A stretch of 64,000 nucleotides of DNA from Halomonas sp. GD1P12 (lineage in GTDB: Bacteria; Pseudomonadota; Gammaproteobacteria; Pseudomonadales; Halomonadaceae). The DNA lies in contig NZ_CP107007.1 in NCBI RefSeq assembly GCF_025725645.1, positions 1,550,001 through 1,614,000 on the forward strand, read 5' to 3'. Both the position numbers and the translations under genes were made by a program. Positions within the stretch are counted from its first letter, which is position 1; every line of letters begins with the position of its first letter. The notes beneath the pieces were generated by a model. The model ran no database searches. It had not been told where the DNA came from and worked only from the letters and a program-made list of their open reading frames with translations. Below are positions 57,254 through 64,000 of this stretch, one piece after another.

Positions 57254-58630
57254 ATGGAAACACGTATCGAGCGCGACAGCATGGGAGAACTCGAGGTGCC
57301 GGCAAACGCGCTGTATGGCGCTCAAACCCAGCGGGCGATCAATAACTTTCCGGTATCGAACACGCCCATGCCCACCGCTTTCGTTCATGCGGTAGCCCGC
57401 ATCAAGCTTGCCGCTGCGCGCAGCAACCTCTCGCTTGGTCATCTCGACGAGCCGCGCGCCCGCGCCATCGAGAAAGCCGCTCAGGCGGTGATCGACGGCG
57501 AGCACGACGACCAGTTCCCCATCGATGTCTACCAGACCGGCTCCGGCACCTCGACCAACATGAACGTCAACGAGGTGCTGGCGACCCTTGCCTCCCGTGA
57601 AGGCGTCGAGGTCACCCCCAACGATCACGTCAACATGGGGCAATCGAGCAACGACGTCATCCCCAGCGCCATCCACGTCGCCGCCGCGATCGCCGTCAAG
57701 GAGTCGCTGCGCCCGGCACTGTTGACCCTGCGCGATGCGATCGACCAGCGCGCCGAGGAACTCAAGAACGTCGTCAAGACCGGACGCACCCACCTGATGG
57801 ATGCCATGCCGCTGCGTATGGACCAGGAGCTTGGCGCGTGGTCGAGCCAGGTCGGCCAGGCCATCGAGCGTTTTGATAGCGCCATGACGCGCTTACAGCG
57901 CCTGGCCCAGGGCGGTACCGCCGTGGGTACCGGTATCAACGCGCCGGAAGGCTTTGCCGAGAAGATGGCCGAAGAGCTCAGCCGTCAGACCGGGCTTTCG
58001 TTTACGCCCAACGACAGCTTTTTCGCCAGTCTTTCGAGCCAGGACGCCGCCGTCGAACTTTCGGGCCAGCTCAAAGGGTTTGCCTGCGTGGTGATGAAGA
58101 TCGCCAACGACCTTCGCTGGATGAACTCCGGGCCGCTCGCGGGGCTTGGGGAAATTGAACTCGAGGCGCTGCAGCCGGGAAGTTCCATCATGCCGGGTAA
58201 GGTGAATCCGGTGATTCCCGAATCCGCGGCCCAGGCAGCTGCCCAGGTGATCGGTCTCGATAGCGCTATCACCGTGGCCGGGCAAAGCGGTAACTTTCAG
58301 CTCAACGTCATGCTGCCGCTGGTGGCCTCGAATCTTCTAAGCTCAATCACGCTAATGAGCAATACCGCAAGCCTTCTGGCCACCCGCGCGATCGCCACCT
58401 TCAAGGTACGCGAGGATCATCTGCAGGAGCCGCTGGCGCGAAATCCCATCCTCGTGACCGCGCTCAACAGCACCATCGGCTACAACGCCGCCGCCGCGGT
58501 CGCCAAGAAGGCGTACCAGGCACGGCGGCCGATCATCGATGTGGCAGAGGAGGAGACCGATCTGGATCGCGAGACCCTCGAGCGGCTGCTTGATCCGGCC
58601 GTGCTGACTAAAGGCGGCGTTCCGGAGTGA
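57254..58630 (+). CDS. fumC: Class II fumarate hydratase
   Basis: Fe-S-independent fumarase of the TCA cycle (fumarate to malate), useful under iron limitation or oxidative stress. 458 residues; TGSGTSTNMNVNEV (about 96), GRTHLMDAMPLRMDQE (about 178) and the signature GSSIMPGKVNPVIPE (about 313). Start METRIERDSMGELEVPANALYG as in the family; AAGGAGAA precedes it. Confidence 0.96.
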   Translation: METRIERDSMGELEVPANALYGAQTQRAINNFPVSNTPMPTAFVHAVARIKLAAARSNLSLGHLDEPRARAIEKAAQAVIDGEHDDQFPIDVYQTGSGTSTNMNVNEVLATLASREGVEVTPNDHVNMGQSSNDVIPSAIHVAAAIAVKESLRPALLTLRDAIDQRAEELKNVVKTGRTHLMDAMPLRMDQELGAWSSQVGQAIERFDSAMTRLQRLAQGGTAVGTGINAPEGFAEKMAEELSRQTGLSFTPNDSFFASLSSQDAAVELSGQLKGFACVVMKIANDLRWMNSGPLAGLGEIELEALQPGSSIMPGKVNPVIPESAAQAAAQVIGLDSAITVAGQSGNFQLNVMLPLVASNLLSSITLMSNTASLLATRAIATFKVREDHLQEPLARNPILVTALNSTIGYNAAAAVAKKAYQARRPIIDVAEEETDLDRETLERLLDPAVLTKGGVPE

Positions 58631-58648
58631 GCCAACGGGCAGGGCGGG

Positions 58649-59719
58649 TTACTTCTCCTGTTTCTCCGTCTTGCCCTCAACAATCGTCTCGTCGGCCTCT
58701 TCACGCTCCTCTTCGCTTGCATCCGGCGTTGGCTGCTCGTCCTGACGAGAAGGGCGATAGCAGAAGGTGGCGAGAATCGGGAAGTGGTCCGAGCCAAATC
58801 CTTCCAGTCGATGCATGTCGACCAAAGTGAAGTGCTCGGTGACGAAAATATGGTCCAGCGGCCAGCGCATGAACGGATAGTTGGCATGAAAGGTGCTGAA
58901 CATGCCGCGCCCGCGGCGTGGGTCGAGCATGCCGCCTACGCGACAGAAGCGACGCGTGGTACGCGACCAGGCGACATCGTTGAGATCCCCCGCGACCAGG
59001 GAGGGTTTCGGATCTTCGTGGATGTGTTTACCTACCCATAAAAGTTCGGCATCGCGCCATAGTGACTTGTCACTTTCGCTGGGGGCAGGTGGGCGTGGGT
59101 GAACTGCGTAAAGGCGTATCCGCGCGCCGCTTGCCAGCGTAACGTAAGTGTGTACCGACGGAATATCGTCCTGGATCAGCCATTTGACTTCGGTGTCGGT
59201 CAATTCGAGGCGCGAATAGAGGTGCATGCCGTAAAGATTGTCCAGCGGTACTCGAACGCTGTAGGGCCACTTGTCGTTGAGCGCCGCGTCGAGCTGGTCG
59301 CCCCACCACTGATCCGACTCCAGTGTTAAAACGATGTCCGGCTGATTCGTTTCGATCAACTCGATCAGACCCTTGGCATTCCGGTTAGGCGTCAGCACGT
59401 TGGAGACCAACAGCTTGAGGGTTTGATCTTCAGGCGGGTTTTTTGCGTTTTGAACCTCAAGAGGCCAGAGTTTCGTCCAGGGCAGTATGTAGCCGACCTG
59501 CACGAACAGGGCGATCAGCGAGAAAATGCCGGCGACGGAGCGCCAATGGCCGGGGTCGAGCAGGAAATAAACGGCCAAGGCGTTTAAAAGGGCGGCGATG
59601 GCGATTTGAACACGGGGAAATTCGAAGCTGCGAACAAGCCACCATCGCAGACGAATGTGCGGGACCGCCGTGACCAGCAGCAAGAGCAGCGAAATGCCGC
59701 CCAACAAGAGCTCAGGCAA
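58649..59719 (-). CDS. Membrane-anchored endonuclease/exonuclease/phosphatase-family protein
   Basis: 356 residues: three N-terminal helices (about 1-20, 36-55, 60-80) and an EEP-fold domain (about 100-320) with LLVSNVLTPNRN, VLTLESDQWW (catalytic Glu), LVAGDLNDVAW (Asp/Asn pair) and FGSDHFPILATF (terminal Asp-His). All EEP metal residues are present, so it is predicted to be an active phosphoesterase; the substrate is unknown. A variable acidic tail follows. TTG 59719 is chosen because AGGAGG sits 5 bases upstream; an ATG at 59752 would place the ribosome site inside the gene. Confidence 0.82.
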   Translation of the reverse strand: MPELLLGGISLLLLLVTAVPHIRLRWWLVRSFEFPRVQIAIAALLNALAVYFLLDPGHWRSVAGIFSLIALFVQVGYILPWTKLWPLEVQNAKNPPEDQTLKLLVSNVLTPNRNAKGLIELIETNQPDIVLTLESDQWWGDQLDAALNDKWPYSVRVPLDNLYGMHLYSRLELTDTEVKWLIQDDIPSVHTYVTLASGARIRLYAVHPRPPAPSESDKSLWRDAELLWVGKHIHEDPKPSLVAGDLNDVAWSRTTRRFCRVGGMLDPRRGRGMFSTFHANYPFMRWPLDHIFVTEHFTLVDMHRLEGFGSDHFPILATFCYRPSRQDEQPTPDASEEEREEADETIVEGKTEKQEK

Positions 59720-59844
59720 ACCAGCCTCCTTAACATGGGATAAACAATACACGAGTAAGCTTAGCTGGCCCGCGAAAGACGTGTCGATGTAAAAGAGAAC
59801 TTTCTTTTCAACACTCTATAAAAAAGCGTTCGATAAAAAAACGG

Positions 59845-59872
59845 TTGCAATTACGCCGTGAAAAGATAGAAT
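59845..59872 (+). promoter_or_regulatory. Promoter of the tRNA-Val pair
   Basis: TTGCAA (59845-59850), 16-base spacer, TAGAAT (59867-59872), then a GC-rich discriminator (ACGCACCGC), which is typical for stable-RNA promoters under stringent control. Confidence 0.65.
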
Positions 59873-59886
59873 ACGCACCGCACTGA

Positions 59887-59963
59887 AGGACCATAGCTCA
59901 GTTGGTTAGAGCGCCACGTTGACATCGTGGAGGTCGGCGGTTCAAATCCGCCTGGTCCTACCA
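59887..59963 (+). tRNA. tRNA-Val (GAC), copy 1
   Basis: 77-base cloverleaf with encoded CCA. Acceptor AGGACCA/TGGTCCT, D-arm TAGCTCAGTTGGTTAGAGC, anticodon stem CCACG/CGTGG with loop TTGACAT (anticodon GAC, valine), T-arm GGCGGTTCAAATCCGCC. Confidence 0.97.
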
Positions 59964-59999
59964 TCTGCCGCTTTCAGGCAGTGAATCGGTGAATAGTGA

Positions 60000-60076
60000 A
60001 GGACCATAGCTCAGTTGGTTAGAGCGCCACGTTGACATCGTGGAGGTCGGCGGTTCAAATCCGCCTGGTCCTACCA
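60000..60076 (+). tRNA. tRNA-Val (GAC), copy 2
   Basis: Identical in all 77 bases to the copy at 59887-59963, 113 bases downstream with a 36-base spacer. Likely one transcript with a shared promoter and the terminator at 60084-60115. Confidence 0.97.
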
Positions 60077-60083
60077 GAATTCA

Positions 60084-60115
60084 AAAACGCCCCGGCCTTT
60101 TGGTCGGGGCGTTTT
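60084..60115 (+). terminator. Intrinsic terminator after the tRNA-Val pair
   Basis: AAAACGCCCCG.CC pairs with GG.CGGGGCGTTTT (about 60084-60096 and 60102-60115) with a T-run. It may also serve the minus-strand reductase gene ending at 60139. Confidence 0.88.
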
Positions 60116-60138
60116 GCGTTGCGTGGAAAGTAAAACCG

Positions 60139-60618
60139 TCAGGCCGCGCTGCCGGGCAGGGGCAGGTCGGTGCGCGCGATGAACGTCGCGACCAGTGACT
60201 CGATGCCGGCTTGATCTTCCTGGCTGAAGCGAGCGGGCTCTGGGCTATCGATATCGAGTACGCCCCACACCTTGCCACCGACCACGATGGGGACGACCAG
60301 CTCCGCGTTCGAGGCGGCGTCGCAGGCGATGTGATCCGCCACGGCGTGCACGTCGTCGACCCGCTGGGTCGTTTGAGTACGCGCTGCTGCCCCGCACACG
60401 CCCTTGCTGAAGGGTATCGGGTTGCAGGCGGGCTTGCCTTGAAACGGGCCCAGACTCAAAAGTTCGGGCGTTCGCTGCAAATAAAAGCCGACCCAATTGA
60501 GTGAGTCGAGCGCTTCCATGATGAAGGCGCAGGTCTGAGCGGTATTGGTCAGCCAGTCGCGGGTGTCGAGCAGCGACTCGAGCTGGCGATTCAACAGTGC
60601 GTAGTCGGCGCAGGCCAT
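60139..60618 (-). CDS. GAF-type free methionine-(R)-sulfoxide reductase
   Basis: Reduces free Met-R-sulfoxide. 159 residues forming one GAF domain; the catalytic cysteines are in ACNPIPFSKGVCGAAA (two, about 79 and 89) and HIACDAASNAELV (about 113), the family trio. ATG 60618 has AAGGAGG upstream; a longer frame to 60708 was rejected. It lies directly downstream of metNIQ, which can import oxidised methionine, so a joint methionine-salvage role is plausible. Confidence 0.9.
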   Translation of the reverse strand: MACADYALLNRQLESLLDTRDWLTNTAQTCAFIMEALDSLNWVGFYLQRTPELLSLGPFQGKPACNPIPFSKGVCGAAARTQTTQRVDDVHAVADHIACDAASNAELVVPIVVGGKVWGVLDIDSPEPARFSQEDQAGIESLVATFIARTDLPLPGSAA

Positions 60619-60639
60619 GGGCGGGCCTCCTTGATCTCT

Positions 60640-60674
60640 TGAAATGAAACAGGTCGGCCATAAAGGCCGACCTG
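60640..60674 (-). terminator. Terminator after metNIQ
   Basis: CAGGTCGGCC (60650-60659) pairs with GGCCGACCTG (60665-60674) over loop ATAAA. On the minus strand the stem is followed by TTTCATTTC, an imperfect U-tract. Confidence 0.7.
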
Positions 60675-60720
60675 CTGAATGCCCGGTCTCATGAGGCCGG
60701 TTTGTCATTGCCGTGAGCGG

Positions 60721-61515
60721 TTATTCGGTCCAGCCAGGTACCGCGCCGCCCTGGAACAGCTCCTCGGCTTTTTCGATCACTTCATCGCGCTGGTAGGCGT
60801 CGACGAGCTGCTGGATCTCTTCTCGCTCCTCGTCACCGCTTCTTACCGCGATCAGGTTGACGTAGGGCGACTCTGCACCTTCGCGCACCAGCGCATCGTC
60901 CAGGCTCAGGCCTGCCGGCTGGGCGAAGGTGTTGTTGATGAACGCCATGTCGACGTCCGGCAGAATGCGCGGAAGCTGAGCGGCTTCGATTTCGCGGAAG
61001 CGAAAATCGCGCGGGTTCTCGGCGATGTCGATCGGCGTCGCTTCCAGGTTCTCCGGGTCGTTGAGCGTGATCAGGCCTTCGTTATGCATCAGAATCAGCG
61101 AGCGGCCTTCGTTGGTCGGATCGTTGGGCAGCGCGATCTGGGCGCCGTCCGGCAGCTCATCAAGGCTCTCGTACTTCTCCGAGTAGGCGCCAATCGGGTA
61201 GACGAAGGTGTAGCCGGCGGCGACCAGGTCGTAGCCGCGGTCACTGTTCATCGTTTCGAGGTAGGGCGCGTGCTGGTAAGCGTTGGCGTCCAGGCTACCG
61301 TCGGCAAGAGCGGCGTTCGGCGTGACGTAGTCGGTGAACTCGATGATCTCGACGTCGAGGTTGTACTCATCCTTGGCGATACGCGCGGCAACCTGCATCA
61401 CTTCGGTTTCCGGGCCGGCCACGGTACCCATTTTGATGCTTTTGGCTTCCTGCGCGTTGGCGACGTTGATCGCTAGGGCCAGCGCGGTCAAACCGCCGAA
61501 TAGCTGCTTTTGCAT
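60721..61515 (-). CDS. metQ: Methionine ABC transporter substrate-binding protein
   Basis: 264 residues of the NlpA/MetQ family; GTVAGPETEVMQVAARIAKDE near residue 30, YQHAPYLETM and ALPNDPTNEGRSLILM typical of methionine-binding members. The signal peptide ends ...NVANAQEA with no lipobox Cys, so it seems to be a soluble periplasmic protein, unlike E. coli MetQ, which is a lipoprotein. Third gene of metNIQ, 117 bases after metI. Confidence 0.94.
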   Translation of the reverse strand: MQKQLFGGLTALALAINVANAQEAKSIKMGTVAGPETEVMQVAARIAKDEYNLDVEIIEFTDYVTPNAALADGSLDANAYQHAPYLETMNSDRGYDLVAAGYTFVYPIGAYSEKYESLDELPDGAQIALPNDPTNEGRSLILMHNEGLITLNDPENLEATPIDIAENPRDFRFREIEAAQLPRILPDVDMAFINNTFAQPAGLSLDDALVREGAESPYVNLIAVRSGDEEREEIQQLVDAYQRDEVIEKAEELFQGGAVPGWTE

Positions 61516-61632
61516 GATGTCTCTCCTGTTAACGGGCGTAACGATTCTAACGTAATGGGTATTATAGCAATAAAAAACCGGCCCATAATGCTTTCGAGTT
61601 ATATATGTGCCATGCCGGCCGATTTCAAGGCG

Positions 61633-62286
61633 CTATTTACGGTCGCTCTTGCGCACCAGATAGTCGCCCAGGCTCTGAAAACCCTGCACCATGACCACCA
61701 GCACGACCACCGTGACCAGCATAATGGTGGGGTTGAAGCGATTGTAGCCGTAGCGAATGCCCAAATCCCCCAGCCCGCCGCCACCGACCGCGCCGGCCAT
61801 CGCGGAGTAGCTCACCAGCGTCACTACGGTAATGGTGAGGCCGGTGATGATGCCGCCGCGCGCCTCGGGGATCAGCACCTTGCAGATGATCTGCCAAGGG
61901 GTGGCGCCCATCGCTTGGGCGGATTCGACCAACCCGGGCGAGATTTCGTTGAGTGCGCCTTCGATCAGGCGTGCCACGAACGGAATCGCCGCGATGGTTA
62001 GCGGCACCGAGGCGGCGTTGATGCCGATCGAGGTGCCCACCAGCATGCGCGTGAACGGAATGATGGCGACCATCAGAATGATGAAGGGGATCGAGCGGCC
62101 GATGTTGGTGACAAGGCTCAGCACCTGGTTGAGCACCGGCATCGCCATGATCTGGCGCGGGCGGGTCACGTAGAGCAGCACGCCGAGTGGCAGACCCAAA
62201 AGCGTCGCGATGACCCCGGAGACCGCGACCATATAGAGCGTATCGAGCGTGGCCTGGAGAACAAGATCAAACATCGCGCTGGACAT
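61633..62286 (-). CDS. metI: Methionine ABC transporter permease
   Basis: 217 residues, five helices, with the ABC permease EAA-type loop ALNEISPGLVESAQAMGATPWQI (cited: VESAQAMGATPWQI, about 133) that contacts MetN. Start ATG 62286 overlaps the end of metN by 20 bases; a second ATG at 62274 is possible. Confidence 0.95.
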   Translation of the reverse strand: MSSAMFDLVLQATLDTLYMVAVSGVIATLLGLPLGVLLYVTRPRQIMAMPVLNQVLSLVTNIGRSIPFIILMVAIIPFTRMLVGTSIGINAASVPLTIAAIPFVARLIEGALNEISPGLVESAQAMGATPWQIICKVLIPEARGGIITGLTITVVTLVSYSAMAGAVGGGGLGDLGIRYGYNRFNPTIMLVTVVVLVVMVQGFQSLGDYLVRKSDRK

Positions 62287-63310
62287 AGCCTAGTACCTCT
62301 ACCTGTAGTTGATGCGCTTGAAGATACGCCATGGCTTGTTGGGTCTGCTCGGGGCTTCCCAACAGCTCGGCGATCATCAGCCCCAGCGTGCGCTCCTGAA
62401 TGGATTCGACCTTGGCCTGCAGAATGCTGACATCGACACTGCACTCGCGGGCGAGGCGCGAAATGAGCGGCGTGGAAACCGCATCGCCCGAGAACGTCAG
62501 ACGCACGACCGGATGGCTCTGCGGCCCCTGGGTGTCGGAGAGTCTTGCGATCAGCTCCTTGGGCGGGCTGAGCTGCAAGAAGTCGTTGAGAAACTCGCGG
62601 CCGAGCCGCGTACTGGGGGCAGTGAAGAAGTCGCCGACGTCGGCGTCCTCGACCAGCTCGCCGCCGGAGATCAGGCTGACCCGGTGGCAGATCGACTTCA
62701 CCACCTCCATTTCATGGGTGATCAGCAGAATCGTGATGCCAAGCGTTTGGTTGATGTCGCGCAGAAGCTCGAGAATCGAGCTGGTCGTTTGCGGGTCGAG
62801 CGCCGAGGTCGCCTCGTCGCACAACAGCACCTGGGGGTTGCTCGCCAGCGCCCGGGCGATCGCCACGCGCTGCTTCTGGCCGCCGGAGAGCTGGGCGGGG
62901 TACATGCGAGCCTTGTCGACGAGTCCCACCATTTCCAAAAGCGGCGTGACGCGCGTTTTGATATCGGCGCGCTTTTGACCCATTAGCTCCAGGGGCAGGG
63001 CGACGTTGTCGAAGACCGTGCGCGTGGTCAGCAGGTTGAAGTGCTGAAAGATCATGCCGATGCGGTGGCGAGTGCGGTTGAGCTCACGCCGCTTGAGGGT
63101 GGTGATGTCGCGGCCGTCGAGCGAAACGCGGCCTTCACTCGGGCGCTCGAGCAGGTTGACGCAGCGAATCAGCGTCGACTTGCCAGCGCCGGAAAGCCCG
63201 ATCACGCCGTGAATGGCGCCTCTTGGAACGGTGAGATTGACGTTCTTGAGGGCGTGGACCGCGCGGGGGCCGCTGCCGAAGGTTTTACTGACGTTACTAA
63301 GTTCGATCAT
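62267..63310 (-). CDS. metN: Methionine ABC transporter ATP-binding protein
   Basis: 347 residues: ABC ATPase domain with Walker A GLSGAGKSTLIRC (about 38), signature LSGGQKQRVAIARAL (about 141), Walker B VLLCDEATSALDP (about 161), and a C-terminal NIL/ACT-like domain (about 265-345) that binds methionine and inhibits transport in E. coli. First gene of metNIQ. The leader carries a promoter, a SAM-II-like aptamer and a terminator, so it is likely repressed by S-adenosylmethionine. Confidence 0.96.
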   Translation of the reverse strand: MIELSNVSKTFGSGPRAVHALKNVNLTVPRGAIHGVIGLSGAGKSTLIRCVNLLERPSEGRVSLDGRDITTLKRRELNRTRHRIGMIFQHFNLLTTRTVFDNVALPLELMGQKRADIKTRVTPLLEMVGLVDKARMYPAQLSGGQKQRVAIARALASNPQVLLCDEATSALDPQTTSSILELLRDINQTLGITILLITHEMEVVKSICHRVSLISGGELVEDADVGDFFTAPSTRLGREFLNDFLQLSPPKELIARLSDTQGPQSHPVVRLTFSGDAVSTPLISRLARECSVDVSILQAKVESIQERTLGLMIAELLGSPEQTQQAMAYLQAHQLQVEVLGYVQRDV

Positions 63311-63381
63311 GGCGTCTGCCTTTATGTGAGGCCGAAGACGGGAAGTGGCGGGGTTAAAAAAAGGGTTAAAACAAAGGGGCT

Positions 63382-63410
63382 AAAACAGAAAAGCCACCCC
63401 GACGGGTGGC
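63382..63410 (-). terminator. Attenuator terminator in the metN leader
   Basis: Minus-strand stem GCCACCC/GGGTGGC (plus coordinates 63393-63399 and 63404-63410, 4-base loop) followed by TTTTCTGTTTT. It lies 83 bases before the metN start, upstream of the gene it would serve, which marks it as an attenuator. Confidence 0.82.
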
Positions 63411-63426
63411 CATCAATGCTGGGCTC

Positions 63427-63494
63427 GCCCTTTTAGCTGCACTTCACCGCCGTTGGCTGGTGGACGCCCGCAATCCGGGTATAAATCGGCGTCT
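63427..63494 (-). ncRNA. SAM-II-like riboswitch aptamer in the metNIQ leader
   Basis: Read on the minus strand: P1 5' arm GACGCC (63493-63488), then GATTTATACCCGGATTGC, P1 3' arm GGCGTC (63468-63463), an accessory hairpin CACC-A-GCC-AAC-GGC-GGTG, then AAGTGCAGCTAAAAGGG ending at 63428. The GATTTA after P1, the TTGC that can pair with GCAG, the CCC that can pair with GGG, and the GCTAAAA tail are the SAM-II (SAM-alpha) hallmarks. In the classic metX example the same pseudoknot uses TTGCA/TGTAG, so the G-U to G-C difference here is compensatory. It sits between a good promoter and an intrinsic terminator, upstream of a methionine transporter. Recognised by eye from the known consensus; not scored by a covariance model. 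Confidence 0.8.
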
Positions 63495-63511
63495 ATCGTC
63501 GTTGCGGCGAA

Positions 63512-63540
63512 AGTCTAAATAGCCCCCGGCGGGTTGTCAA
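63512..63540 (-). promoter_or_regulatory. Promoter of metNIQ
   Basis: Minus strand TTGACA (63540-63535), 17-base spacer, TAGACT (63517-63512). Predicted start near 63505, about a dozen bases before the P1 stem of the aptamer. Confidence 0.75.
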
Positions 63541-63667
63541 CGTAGACCAGGTGCCAAGCGGTGACTGACAAAATCGGTCGCGATCGGCGCACGGGCAAGC
63601 GTTTTGAGTGCCGTTATCGCGCATTCAGCAGGAATGCGCTATTGCCAACAATCGATACAAACGCACT

Positions 63668-63696
63668 TTGGCCTGGCCGGCTTAAAAGGCGATAAT
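63668..63696 (+). promoter_or_regulatory. Candidate ribE promoter
   Basis: TTGGCC (63668-63673), 17-base spacer, GATAAT (63691-63696), 50 bases before the ribE ATG. I see no FMN riboswitch between it and the gene. The rest of 63541-63667 shows no feature I can name. Confidence 0.45.
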
Positions 63697-63745
63697 GACG
63701 CTTTAATCCCGGCCCTCGATGGTCGGGCGCCAATCAGGGGGAGTG

Positions 63746-64000
63746 ATGTTTACAGGTATCGTGCAGGGAGTCGCTCGCGTGGTCGAAGTGCGCGAGCTCG
63801 AGGAGTTTCGAACCCACGTGGTGGCGCTCGAGGCGCCGCTCAACGAAGGGCTCGAGCTCGGGGCGTCGGTATCGCATAACGGCGTATGTCTGACCGTCAC
63901 CGCAATCGACGGCGAGCGGGTCAGCTTCGATTTGATGCGCGAAACGCTCAGGCTGACCAATCTTGGTGCGCTTGGGGTCGGCGACTGCGTTAATATAGAG
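63746..64000 (+). CDS. ribE: Riboflavin synthase alpha subunit, 3'-truncated by window edge
   Basis: Dismutates two 6,7-dimethyl-8-ribityllumazine molecules to riboflavin. The first 85 codons are visible: invariant start [12 protein letters not shown] and the first lumazine-binding barrel with [16 protein letters not shown] (about 43-58). AGGGGGAG precedes the ATG. Some databases call this gene ribC. Flavin supply is relevant to the flavin-rich NQR, but the two loci are not linked in regulation here. Confidence 0.94.
   Translation, partial: MFTGIVQGVARVVEVRELEEFRTHVVALEAPLNEGLELGASVSHNGVCLTVTAIDGERVSFDLMRETLRLTNLGALGVGDCVNIE

Noticed and set aside
63311..63420. SAM-I (S-box) or cobalamin riboswitch before metN
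   Set aside because: None of the S-box or B12-box conserved blocks occur; the leader fits the SAM-II pattern instead.
63541..63745. FMN riboswitch before ribE
   Set aside because: The conserved FMN-aptamer blocks (such as AGGGTGAAATTCCC) are not present on the plus strand; only a plain promoter-like pair is seen.

Overview
The window reads as a chromosomal core segment of a GC-rich gammaproteobacterium. It is most likely a halophilic or marine Oceanospirillales member close to Halomonas. The basis is a complete Na+-translocating NQR operon, a phasin gene, and gene order shared with Pseudomonas-type genomes (leuCD-leuB-asd-fimV-truA-trpF...accD-folC-SPOR-cvpA-purF-metZ; purN-purM-permease-hda; holA-lptE-leuS-DUF1451). 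This placement is inference from protein content and synteny; no rRNA is present. I saw no insertion sequence, prophage, integron or CRISPR array.

Layout. 1-1160 is the 3' part of a glyceraldehyde-3-phosphate dehydrogenase gene. 1442-7421 is nqrABCDEF, then nqrM under its own apparent promoter and sthA; apbE, often found here, is absent. 9444-10776 is a PA2778/PA2779-type pair (C39-like peptidase lipoprotein and a small membrane protein). 10855-15001 is leuS-lptE-holA read leftward with tight overlaps, with a divergent DUF1451 zinc-ribbon gene. 15725-18202 holds an uncharacterised permease, a GFA-family protein and a small membrane protein. 18349-24347 is a full pgaABCD poly-N-acetylglucosamine exopolysaccharide operon, preceded by an AT-rich control region. 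24555-30054 is a LysR regulator divergent from leuC-leuD-leuB, then asd. 30230-42811 runs fimV-like, truA, trpF, trpB, trpA, accD, folC, SPOR protein, cvpA, purF, metZ. 43078-49507 holds a cytochrome b561, YceI, a MATE exporter, an NCS2 purine/pyrimidine permease, an aspartate/aromatic aminotransferase and a PAS-like/GGDEF diguanylate cyclase. 49789-51108 is an unrecognised membrane-anchored coiled-coil protein with a Gln/Ser/Gly repeat tail. 51254-58630 holds apbC/mrp, dcd, purN-purM, an AI-2E family permease, hda, a phasin and fumC. 58649-63310 holds an exo/endonuclease/phosphatase-family membrane protein, two identical tRNA-Val(GAC) genes, a free-methionine-sulfoxide reductase and metN-metI-metQ. 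ribE begins at 63746 and runs off the window.

The most notable regulatory signal is the 5' leader of metNIQ (about 63382-63540, minus strand). It has a TTGACA-17-TAGACT promoter, then a segment matching the SAM-II riboswitch architecture (P1 stem, GATTTA loop, pseudoknot partners, GCTAAAAGGG tail), then an intrinsic terminator before metN. SAM-II is known mainly from Alphaproteobacteria. Other signals are a CTGC-N3-GCAG PhaR-type operator upstream of the phasin gene, a TetR-type palindrome in front of the NCS2 permease, a LysR-type dyad between lysR and leuC, and a 13-bp perfect hairpin between nqrE and nqrF. The pga operon (PgaC/PgaD is c-di-GMP-controlled in E. coli) and the diguanylate cyclase in the same window suggest a biofilm circuit, but that link is inference.
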